Positions 5,612 to 11,921 of a stretch of DNA of 15,007 bases are shown in pieces. This DNA is from CALXVA01 sp964587175. GTDB taxonomy: Bacteria; Bacillota; Clostridia; TANB77; CAG-508. The stretch is taken from positions 1-15,007 of the forward strand of contig CAZPKK010000032.1 of the NCBI GenBank assembly GCA_964587175.1. The letters run 5' to 3'. A program made the position numbers and the translations under genes. The notes under the pieces were generated by a model. It was given only the letters and a program-made list of their open reading frames with translations, did not search any database and was not told the DNA's origin. How positions within the stretch are numbered: the first letter of the stretch is position 1; each line of letters opens with the position of its first letter.

Positions 5612-5642
5612 GTGGGGTCTGGAACTCGCTTCCAGGCCCCAC
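5612..5642 (+). terminator. very stable 13-bp hairpin after the small gene (no T-tract)
   Basis: GTGGGGTCTGGAA pairs with TTCCAGGCCCCAC (one U-G) around CTCGC; a smaller TGCCT/AGGCA stem precedes it (5591-5606). The following bases are ATCCAATAAATAATAG, so it is not a normal intrinsic terminator. It may instead block 3' exonucleases or act as an attenuator for the next gene, 31 bp on. Confidence 0.6.
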
Positions 5643-5673
5643 ATCCAATAAATAATAGAAAGGTTTGATTATT

Positions 5674-6426
5674 TTGAACAATATTATTTCTCTGGAAAAT
5701 AACTTTATTTTAGAAACTATTGAAAATGATAATATATCTAATAATACAATAAGTGTTAATGATTTAGATTATACAAAGATATTAAGTTATAAACAATTAT
5801 TATTAAAAATTGATTTTTCAGAAATTTCCTTAAAAGACTACAAAAAGATTTTAAAAAAGATATTACATATAAAAAAGAAATTATATAAAAAGAATTTCTC
5901 TATAGGAAAAAACAAAAACAAGAAGATACTCTTAGGATATGTATTAAATTATGATGAATCCAATCATGAGCAAAATGAATTTATTAATGCTATTAATGCC
6001 ATTTTTCATAAATCAAAACCGGAGATGTATAATTATATATATGATACAACATGTGATTATTTAGATAGCTTTTTTTATGGAAAAAATCTATGTGATTTTC
6101 AAAATAATAAATGCGGAGAAAAACGTAAAGTAAATTCTCCTTCTTGCATTGGTTGTTGCCACCACTATAAAAATAAATTATTAGGCCCTCTTATTCCTAA
6201 TAATCTAGTAGACTGCGAATATCTAAAAGAAGATTACAGTTGTGGTGCTAAATGTATAGGGTGTAAATTATTTACATGCGACTATTTAGAGAAAAAAGGA
6301 GTTAAATTTAGAATAAAAGATTTTTTATTATTAGATACTTTTTTTAACCCAATACAAAAATATTTTATAAAGACTATGGTATTTACACCAAAAGAAAAAA
6401 TTTTAAAAAGATTAGTAAAATTATAA
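5674..6426 (+). CDS. cysteine-rich hypothetical protein, putative metal or Fe-S binding
   Basis: 250 residues from a TTG at 5674, preceded by AAAGG at 11 nt; another in-frame TTG at 5665 is too close to that site. The N-terminal half is lysine-rich and helical. The C-terminal half contains eleven cysteines within residues 127-202: C127, C140, C147, C158, C161-C162 (CIGCCHHY), C181, C190, C194, C197 (CGAKCIGCKLFTC) and C202. The CxxCC-HH and CxxxCxxC groupings suggest a zinc or iron-sulfur site. Related cysteine-rich proteins are familiar from Firmicute genomes but I know no assigned function. It is the last gene before a probable element boundary, 97 bp after the small GC-rich gene and probably co-transcribed with it. 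Confidence 0.7.
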   Translation: MNNIISLENNFILETIENDNISNNTISVNDLDYTKILSYKQLLLKIDFSEISLKDYKKILKKILHIKKKLYKKNFSIGKNKNKKILLGYVLNYDESNHEQNEFINAINAIFHKSKPEMYNYIYDTTCDYLDSFFYGKNLCDFQNNKCGEKRKVNSPSCIGCCHHYKNKLLGPLIPNNLVDCEYLKEDYSCGAKCIGCKLFTCDYLEKKGVKFRIKDFLLLDTFFNPIQKYFIKTMVFTPKEKILKRLVKL

Positions 6427-6490
6427 GCAAAAAATAATATCATTATTTAAAATTTTTTAGCATTTTATAACATAATATATTAATAAAAGC

Positions 6491-6508
6491 TTTGCTCATA
6501 ATTTGCTC
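6491..6508. repeat. direct repeat TTTGCTC x2, possible recombinase site
   Basis: TTTGCTC at 6491-6497 and 6502-6508 are spaced 11 bp, one helical turn. Such paired arm-like sites flank many tyrosine-integrase attachment sites, and here the region separates element-like genes from chromosomal pyrimidine and sua5 genes. No second copy of a core sequence was found near the integrase, so this is suggestive only. Confidence 0.3.
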
Positions 6509-6574
6509 GATTTATTTTGAAAAATACTTGAAACTCAACCCTTTCAAAGGCTGAGTGTTGGTCATCCGCACCAA

Positions 6575-6612
6575 AAAAGCTGAAATTTAACCAATTTCAG
6601 CTTTTCTTATTG
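6575..6612 (+). terminator. intrinsic terminator
   Basis: AAAAGCTGAAATT (6575-6587) and AATTTCAGCTTTT (6593-6605), a perfect 13-bp stem with a TAACC loop and following TTTTCTTATT. It is immediately downstream of the CATCCGCACCA segment. The transcript it ends may come from the cysteine-rich gene or from sequence displaced by the insertion. Confidence 0.8.
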
Positions 6613-6725
6613 TATAGAAAAATCGAAGATTTTTGCCATACAACAAGGTTAAGTTTCCTTATAGCGTGCATATTTGCGAAGCAAAATGCACATGTGTGCG
6701 TCGAAAGCTCTGCTTTCGCGAGCGT
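6610..6725. repeat. cluster of three palindromic hairpins (REP-like)
   Basis: Hairpin 1: TTGTAT..ATACAA enclosing AAAAATC-GAA-GATTTTT (6610-6643). Hairpin 2: GTGCATATTTGC-GAA-GCAAAATGCAC (6666-6691, one bulge). Hairpin 3: CGAAAGC-TCT-GCTTTCG (6702-6718). Loops are three bases and two of three are GAA. The rest of 6427-6927 is non-coding AT-rich DNA. This is the look of an interspersed palindromic element; copies elsewhere in the genome would confirm it. Confidence 0.6.
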
Positions 6726-6927
6726 ACCACTTTTCTTATTTTTATTCAAAATTATTTGAAAGTATTGATATTATTAATTTTTAGACATTTTCATTATTCA
6801 TTGTATTTAAAAAAATATTTGCCATTATTCATTATCTCTTTTTTTCTGCAAGGTTGAAGGATTGTTTGTGACATTAATTGTCAAAATTAAGTAACTCGTA
6901 AACAAATTTGTTAAGAAGGTAAATTGT

Positions 6928-7023
6928 ATGGACATCAGAAAAAAACTAAATGAAATCCATAATGTACTATCAGCTGATCAAAAAAAAGAATGGGATATCG
7001 TGTATCAATTAATGTTATGTTGA
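6928..7023 (+). pseudogene. 31-residue ORF, probably the 5' remnant of a gene
   Basis: ATG at 6928 with AGAAGG at 8 nt and a 12-bp palindrome AACAAATTTGTT upstream. It reads MDIRKKLNEIHNVLSADQKK, then EWDIVYQLMLC, and stops. The good ribosome binding site and the soluble helical start look like the beginning of a longer protein cut off where the sua5 region begins, 10 bp before its stop. I do not recognise the parent gene. It could instead be a genuine tiny protein. Confidence 0.45.
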
Positions 7024-7033
7024 TTTTTTTGTT

Positions 7034-8073
7034 TTATTCTATAATATTATTTTCACAAACTTTAATTAATCTATTCATTATACTAAGTCCTAAATTTTTT
7101 TCCTCTACTCCTTCAATTATAGCAAAATCACAATTTAATTTATCTATTTTTCTTAGACTAGAAAAAATATTTCTAGAAATCTCCTGAAAATTATTTTTAC
7201 TTCCTAAATTAATAAATCTACTTTCAGGAATATTAATATATTTTTTATCTTCTATAAATCCTAGTACACAACAGTTAGAGTTATCGGATATTAATTTGTT
7301 GTTTATCTTGGATATTTGATTTACACTTTTTTTTACTAATATGCATTTTGTTTCAGGGGCATAATGCTTATATTTCATACCAGGACTTTCTACTATTTCA
7401 TTTTCTTTAACTTTTTTTAATATGTTATCACTAAATTTTACATTTCCGTACAATATTTCTTATATCATCTTCAGTAACAGCACCTGGCCTAAGAATAACC
7501 GGAACTCTATCTATGACTTTTACGACTGTAGATTCAATTCCAATATTACATTTACCGCCGTCAACCATCAAACTAACATTATCTTCAAAGTCTTCTCTTA
7601 TATCGTCTATGCAAGTACCACTAGGTTTAGTAGATAAATTTGCACTTGGTGCAGCAAGTGGAATGTTACTTTTTTCAATTATTTTATGAATTATTGAATT
7701 GCTAGGCATCCTAACACCAACTGTTTTTCCGAAAACAAGTTGCAGTATCACAAATACATTTTTTCTTATTTAATATAAGAGTAAATGGACCTGGCATAAA
7801 GGCATCAATTAGTTTTTCCTCTATTTCATTTGGTGTCTCTACAATATTGTAAATCATTTTTCTACTACTAACATGAACAATTAAAGGATTATCTTGAGCT
7901 CTACCTTTAGCAGTAAATATTTTTTTGCAAGCCTTATCTGAAAAGGCATTTGCAGCAATTCCATAAACCGTTTCTGTTGGAATTATGACTAATCCATCTT
8001 TTTTTAAAGTCTCTATAACATTATTTAATTCATCTTCCTTTATGTCATTTTTCCAATTATATATTTTTGTCAT
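7034..8073 (-). CDS. ywlC: Sua5/YwlC threonylcarbamoyl-AMP synthase, needs two +1 frameshifts at CGG
   Basis: Enzyme that makes threonylcarbamoyl-AMP from threonine, bicarbonate and ATP, the first step of tRNA t6A37 synthesis in the cytoplasm; usually essential. Motifs in order: IPTETVYGIAAN, KGRAQDNPLIVHVS, FMPGPFTLIL, TVGVRMPS, PLAAPSANLSTKPSG, VDGGKCNIGIESTVV, RPGAVTEDDIR, the linker PGMKYKHYAPE, and a complete C-terminal Sua5 domain. The start is the ATG at 8073 (GAGG 8 nt upstream). The zero frame is broken at CGG codons 7729-7731 and 7446-7448. Skipping the C at each restores the family sequence with no gap, and 1040 nt minus 2 gives exactly 345 residues, the length I recall for B. subtilis YwlC. 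It has its own promoter. No other damage is visible, unlike the pyrimidine remnants beside it. Either it is functional through frameshifting or it is a very recent pseudogene. Confidence 0.85.
7446..7448 (-). other. CGG codon at second +1 frame change in sua5
   Basis: Context ATT GTA CGG AAA TGT. Zero frame stops four codons on; skipping C gives GGA AAT GTA AAA TTT (GNVKF), the expected Gly-x-Val segment before the linker. Confidence 0.6.
7729..7731 (-). other. CGG codon at first +1 frame change in sua5
   Basis: Context TGT TTT CGG AAA AAC. Zero frame stops six codons on; skipping C gives GGA AAA ACA GTT GGT (GKTVG), leading straight into VRMP with the family's spacing. Confidence 0.6.
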
Positions 8074-8100
8074 TTTAATTACCTCTTTCTCCAATATATA

Positions 8101-8129
8101 ATTATACCAGAAAATAAGGCTACTGTGAA
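8101..8129 (-). promoter_or_regulatory. promoter of sua5
   Basis: On the minus strand TTCACA (8129-8124), 17-bp spacer, perfect TATAAT (8106-8101); leader of about 20 nt to the GAGG and ATG. An intact promoter argues that sua5 is expressed independently of the decayed pyr genes upstream. Confidence 0.82.
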
Positions 8130-8160
8130 GACTTTTTGTAATATTACATTCACTTTCTAC

Positions 8161-8631
8161 TTAATTCATTTCTACTGTTCCTATTATATCGGTTCTAACA
8201 CCTTCATATGTATTTTCAAATGCCATACAGCCTTCTTTTACATTTGGACATGACAGATTAAGTTCTACTCCATCGATGTCTAATGTATTTAATATTTTGC
8301 ATAGCTCAACATATTCATCTATTGAACTGCTACAAGCATTTACTATTATTTTTGTATCATATTTTCTTAAGTCTGGTAAATCATTTTCAGAAAAATACTC
8401 TATTCCTGGATTTTGAAGCCCTATACTATTTAACATTCCACTCGCAGTTTCACATATTCTCAGTGGTTTGTTTCCACTCTTAGGCTTAGGTGATGTTCCT
8501 TTTGTAATTACAGCACCTAATTTTCCTAAATCAAAAAATTCGCTATATTCTCTGCCATATCCAAATGTTCCTGATGCAACAGTTACAGGATTTTTCATTT
8601 CTATTCCTGCAAAATTTACTTTTGTATTTAT
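8161..8631 (-). pseudogene. pyrD: 5' half of dihydroorotate dehydrogenase (pyrD), truncated
   Basis: Family I-B dihydroorotate dehydrogenase, which oxidises dihydroorotate to orotate with FMN. Visible: NTKVNFAGIEMKNPVTVASG, TFGYGREYSEFFDLGKLGAV, TKGTSPKPKSGNKPLR, ASGMLNSIGLQNPG and LNLSCPNVKEG with the active-site Cys region. The protein stops at about 155 of about 300 residues after an unrelated-looking ENTYEGVRTDIIGTVEMN, so the FMN phosphate-binding half is missing. The expected start position is ATA (8631), placed 6 nt after GGGGG, suggesting the ATG was lost; an internal ATG at 8598 lacks a good site. It lies between pyrC and sua5 remnants in pyr operon order. It cannot be a working enzyme. 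Confidence 0.85.
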
Positions 8632-8654
8632 GTTTTTCCCCCATTTCTATTCAA

Positions 8655-8873
8655 TTATTCGCTATTTTTTAGTCTTTCATCAATAGTTTGCTCTGTTATT
8701 TCTTCAATAAATTTAAATATTTTTCCTTCACTTAAATACTTTGGTTCTTCATTAATACAATTTATACACTTACATATTTCCTCATTCTTAAATCCCTCTA
8801 TTTTATATTTTTCTATTAATATTCTATTTAAGCAAGCATAATCATGATAAAACGAATCTTTATTTTCCTTCAT
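8655..8873 (-). CDS. 72-residue hypothetical ORF inside decayed pyr operon
   Basis: Starts at an ATG directly after the stop of the pyrC remnant (TAAATG) and has no ribosome binding site of its own, so translation would depend on reinitiation. It is charged and helical, with KCINCINEEPKYLSEGK in the middle and two or three cysteines. I do not recognise it. It occupies the place where the rest of pyrC, pyrF and pyrK would be expected, so it may be a leftover gene or a junction product of deletion. Confidence 0.4.
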   Translation of the reverse strand: MKENKDSFYHDYACLNRILIEKYKIEGFKNEEICKCINCINEEPKYLSEGKIFKFIEEITEQTIDERLKNSE

Positions 8874-9242
8874 TTATGGTAGTATATTACATAAATTTAC
8901 TCTTTTCCCTTCTTCTATTATTTTGGTTAGAGTTTCTACATTGTCTGGAGTTGGATTTGTGTTTGGCATTGGATATATTGTGGTAAATCCGCCTGCTACT
9001 GCACTTTTTGCACCTGATTCTATTGTTTCTTTATATTCAAAACCAGGCTCTCTTAAATAGCAATGTATATCTATCATTCCTGGTATGATTATTAATCCTT
9101 TACAATTTATCTCCTTATCAGCTGGCTCTTTTATATTTTTTTCGATTTTAGCAATTTTTTTGTCCTCTATTAATATATCATATATCTCATCAATTTTATT
9201 TTTATAATCTATAACTCTACCCTCTTTTAATAATAATTTCAT
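8874..9242 (-). pseudogene. pyrC: N-terminal third of dihydroorotase (pyrC), truncated and metal site mutated
   Basis: Dihydroorotase cyclises carbamoyl-aspartate to dihydroorotate. The first 122 of about 420 residues remain: KGLIIIPGMIDIHCYLREPG, then ETIESGAKSAVAGGFTTIYP and MPNTNPTPDN, all classic PyrC type I. The zinc motif should read D-x-H-x-H-x-R; here it is DIHCYLR, so the second metal-ligand His is Tyr. The reading frame ends after VNLCNILP, which in intact proteins continues into the middle of the barrel. The start ATG at 9242 has AAAGGAAAG upstream and looks normal. Truncation plus loss of a ligand means a non-functional remnant. Confidence 0.88.
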
Positions 9243-9287
9243 TTTATCACTTTCCTTTCTGTCATTTATATAGAAAAAAATATCGAT

Positions 9288-9661
9288 ATGTCTAAGATTG
9301 ATTATTCAAGTTATATACGCGCTTGGATTCCTGAAATAAGATTTCTCGGTGCTACTATGGCTTGCTCTTGTGTTGTAGTTGACCGTATGCAGGGGGGAAA
9401 GAAAAAATAGAAAATGAAGGTGTTAAGGCATATTCTCTTGTTCAAGTGGATAATACATTATTTGAAAGAGCATTAAGTAATGGAATTGTTAATAACACTC
9501 AATTAGAAATGCTTGAAGATTTTTTCAAAGACCCAGATGGAACAATGAGGAATTTCTTACTAAATCATCCTGATTTTATAGAAAATGCTCTAAATTCTGA
9601 TGAAAAAACCGCTAAAAGAGCACAACTTTTAGTTAATGGGAATTTATATGATTTGAATTAA
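9288..9661 (+). pseudogene. pyrE: C-terminal part of a PyrE-like phosphoribosyltransferase, frameshifted
   Basis: The first segment ends IPEIRFLGATMACSCVVVDRMQ, matching the strand after the PRPP loop of clostridial orotate phosphoribosyltransferases (I-P-x-x-x-x-LGA, VVVDRM). A one-base loss in the GGGGGG run at 9392-9397 brings in a TAG at 9408. In the other frame the protein continues IENEGVKAYSLVQVDNTLFE, and on to DFFKDPDGTMRNFLLNHPDF and the end, a helical tail I recall from Firmicute PRTases. The PRPP-binding motif (DDVITAG) and everything before it are missing; DYSSYIRAW replaces it. This break is in a G homopolymer and is in the opposite direction to the CGG shifts. The identity (pyrE) is moderately certain. 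Confidence 0.6.
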
Positions 9662-9669
9662 TATGAGAC

Positions 9670-9700
9670 AAACCCCAGAAATTTTTTCTGGGGTTTTAAA
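9670..9700 (+). terminator. intrinsic terminator of the pyrE-like remnant
   Basis: AAACCCCAGAAA (9670-9681) and TTTCTGGGGTTT (9685-9696), perfect 12-bp stem with a three-base loop and a short T-tract. Confidence 0.85.
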
Positions 9701-9716
9701 CAAATATAAGTATTAA

Positions 9717-9750
9717 AAAAATGATATTTACTTTTGAGAATATCATTTTT
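9717..9750 (-). terminator. terminator of the leftward kinase operon
   Basis: AAAAATGATATT (9717-9728) and AATATCATTTTT (9739-9750), perfect 12-bp stem; on the minus strand it ends in TTTTTTTAA. It is 34 bp past the last gene of the leftward operon. Confidence 0.78.
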
Positions 9751-9783
9751 ACTATACTAGGAAAAGGAGTCCATATCTCCTAT

Positions 9784-10233
9784 CTATTTGCTAAATAATG
9801 TATTTGCTACTTTTATAAAATTATACATGAATTCTCTTAATTCTTCTAAATGCTTACTATAAATTTCTTTATATAGATTTTCAACTGGTTCATCTGTAAA
9901 ACTAACTCCGCCATACTCGTTACAAAATGTTTCATTTGCAATGATAATTCTCCATATTCTTCCTAATTCTGTATTTAGTTCATCTAATGTATCTTGGCTT
10001 ACATAGTCGGTATTTCCAGCCATATCTGTCAATTGATTTTCTACATTTTTTATTTTTTCTTTTAAAGGTTTTATAGCTTCACTATATTCTGTTGAGGCTA
10101 TTTTATAACTCTCTTCACTCAACTCCTTTTCATTAATATATGTTCTAAAATTCATTTCTAATATTGCTAATTCTTTAGCATATTCTATAAATTTTTTTGT
10201 TTCTTGTTCTATTATATTTTTATAATCAGACAT
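9784..10233 (-). CDS. coiled-coil hypothetical protein, last gene of the kinase operon
   Basis: 149 residues from the ATG at 10233, preceded by GAGGTG at 8 nt; an ATG at 10242 lies inside the ribosome site. Long charged helices (KKFIEYAKELAILEMNFRTY, IKPLKEKIKNVENQLTDMAG, LDELNTELGRIWRIIIANET) suggest a coiled coil or four-helix bundle, with no signal peptide or membrane segment. It is separated from the kinase-like gene by 52 nt and shares the operon terminator. I do not recognise a family. It may be a partner of the upstream proteins. Confidence 0.75.
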   Translation of the reverse strand: MSDYKNIIEQETKKFIEYAKELAILEMNFRTYINEKELSEESYKIASTEYSEAIKPLKEKIKNVENQLTDMAGNTDYVSQDTLDELNTELGRIWRIIIANETFCNEYGGVSFTDEPVENLYKEIYSKHLEELREFMYNFIKVANTLFSK

Positions 10234-10285
10234 ATAAAACACCTCTTTCTTTATATTTTTTATAATTTTATAATTATAAACTCAT

Positions 10286-11434
10286 TTAATCATCAACAAT
10301 AGACTTTTCACCCATTTTCTCTTTCATTTGTTTTATTTTATCTTGATCTGCCACAGGTCCTATTCTTGCCTTATTTCTTAAATCAATAGTATTTACTGCT
10401 ACTCCCTTTATTCGTTGCCCTAATGATAACTTTCTATATTCTCCATTATTTGATATTTCATTTACAAATTTACTATGTTCAGTTTGTTTACTTATATTCT
10501 GTTTATTTTCTGTTGCCTCTGGTAATAGACTTTGTTCTTTTAAAACAAATCTATCAATAAACGGTATTTTCCTAAAAAATGGTTTGCCTGCAAAGAAATT
10601 AACAATTTTTTGTCTCATACTTAATTTATTTTCTTTCGGCTGTTCTACATTTGGTGGTACAAATATAGGTATTTCTTCTGTAAGAGAATTTTCTTTATTT
10701 TCAGTTTGTTCTCCTAAAAATTGTTGCATTTCATCAATACTATCAACCTTAGTTTCAAATTCATTTTCAAATATTTCTACTGCTTTATCAATTAACTCTG
10801 TAACAGACATATTTTTGCCATTTAATGAATATAACATATATTTTGTATATAACTTACTAAATTCAGGGTTACTATGTAAACATTCTGACAATTTTGTTCC
10901 CTGACCATTTATAATTCCTAATTCCATTTCTATCATAGAATTAAATGCTGTAATATTAGCACTATAACATTGTTCTTCTTCAACATTTTCATTTCTTTCA
11001 AAAAAATCAGTATCTATTATCTTAATTTTATTTTCTTTATTATCCCACATTATTCCACCTTGATTAAGGTCTTGAAACAAAACTCTTTCTGATGATAAAT
11101 CTTTTAAATCACTTTCGACTCTTTTAATTGCTGATATCAATGTTGGTATATCCATTTTCTTTATAACTTCATGTAATGGTACTCCATGTACATAATCCAT
11201 TGTATATCCTTTAAAATCTCCATCAATTTCTACTTTGCTTTTAGGAAAAACACAAGTGGAATTTTCAATACCAACTATACTAGAAAACTCATCTTCATTA
11301 TGCAACTCTATTCCTTTTTCATTTAGTGCTTTTATTACCAAATCATTACCATATCTATATACTATTGAACAAGCACCTCTTCCCAATTCTTGCATTTGTG
11401 CCAATTCATTAGAAGTTATTTGTAATGTTTCCAT
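10286..11434 (-). CDS. atypical protein kinase-like protein with basic C-terminal tail
   Basis: 382 residues, ATG at 11434 behind a perfect AAAGGAGG. Residues 15-150 form a small kinase fold: glycine loop LGRGACSIVYR (17-27), VIK with Lys35, hinge region YTMDYVHGVPLHEVI, catalytic loop FQDLNQGGIMWD (Asp122, with a Gln-Gly where HRD kinases have x-Asn) and metal-binding Asp141 in KIIDTDFF. It lacks the full HRD and DFG signatures, resembling the aminoglycoside/lipopolysaccharide kinase side of the superfamily, so activity is plausible but unproven. The C-terminal 150 residues contain two similar basic amphipathic blocks (LSMRQKIVNFFAGKPFFRKI and LSLGQRIKGVAVNTIDLRNK), perhaps for membrane or nucleic-acid contact. 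The ribosome site lies in the overlap with the preceding ORF. The substrate may be another protein of the operon. Confidence 0.8.
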   Translation of the reverse strand: METLQITSNELAQMQELGRGACSIVYRYGNDLVIKALNEKGIELHNEDEFSSIVGIENSTCVFPKSKVEIDGDFKGYTMDYVHGVPLHEVIKKMDIPTLISAIKRVESDLKDLSSERVLFQDLNQGGIMWDNKENKIKIIDTDFFERNENVEEEQCYSANITAFNSMIEMELGIINGQGTKLSECLHSNPEFSKLYTKYMLYSLNGKNMSVTELIDKAVEIFENEFETKVDSIDEMQQFLGEQTENKENSLTEEIPIFVPPNVEQPKENKLSMRQKIVNFFAGKPFFRKIPFIDRFVLKEQSLLPEATENKQNISKQTEHSKFVNEISNNGEYRKLSLGQRIKGVAVNTIDLRNKARIGPVADQDKIKQMKEKMGEKSIVDD

Positions 11435-11444
11435 ATTTCCTCCT

Positions 11445-11921
11445 TTACAGTTGCATTTCACTTGCCTGTTCTGTTCTTTGTTGTTGTCTTAACTCTCTAG
11501 TATGTGTAGATAAATTTATTTCTTTTATCATATTTTGAAATCTGCTTAATGGACTATTATTATTGATTGATATAGCGGTTAGGTCATTTTGTTTAGTTAC
11601 TGTTCTAGCTCTATTATTTTGAATTTGTCTACCTATTTCTCTATTTTGTACTTGTAATATATCTGCTTGATGTCTATTACTAATTCTTCTATTTTCATCA
11701 AGAGGTATCAATTGTCCTTCAGTTTGTCTTGAACTTACTTTTGCATCAAATTGTTGTCTTAATTGTTGTTGGTCTATCATTTCCCTTAACTGTGTATCTG
11801 TTTTTATTACACTTAAAAATTCTTTCATTTCTGGCGTTAGACCTTTTCCTAACTCACATTGTGAATATGTATATAAATCTGATAGACTATCTTCCAAGCT
11901 ATAACTAATTTTATCACTTCC
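11445..11921 (-). CDS. glutamine/arginine-rich ORF, probable +1 continuation of the ParB-like protein
   Basis: About 158 residues when read from the Gly codon at 11921, or 150 from a TTG at 11897. There is no ATG at the beginning and no ribosome binding site at a suitable distance from the TTG. The frame is exactly +1 to the end of the upstream ORF, joined at its CGG codon: SEI then GSDKISYSLEDSLSDLYTYS. The protein is helical and rich in Gln, Arg and Asn (DQQQLRQQFDAKVSSRQTEG, QNREIGRQIQNNRARTVTKQ), with no membrane segment. Low-complexity polar sequence of this kind is often a flexible or coiled-coil tail. The best reading is a C-terminal extension giving a fusion of 687 residues. It could be a separate gene with a weak TTG start. 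Confidence 0.7.
   Translation of the reverse strand, partial: GSDKISYSLEDSLSDLYTYSQCELGKGLTPEMKEFLSVIKTDTQLREMIDQQQLRQQFDAKVSSRQTEGQLIPLDENRRISNRHQADILQVQNREIGRQIQNNRARTVTKQNDLTAISINNNSPLSRFQNMIKEINLSTHTRELRQQQRTEQASEMQL

Noticed and set aside
6563..6573. tRNA-Leu gene ending in CATCCGCACCA
   Set aside because: No T-loop, anticodon arm or D-arm can be read upstream; at most a 3' fragment.
6633..7187. Rightward ORFs at 6633-6857 and 6990-7187
   Set aside because: The first is hydrophobic AT-rich translation starting inside the palindrome cluster with no ribosome site; the second is antisense to the end of sua5.
9392..9410. pyrE-like frame break as another CGG-type shift
   Set aside because: No CGG is present; the break is next to a GGGGGG run, is in the opposite direction, and the gene is already truncated, so it is ordinary decay.
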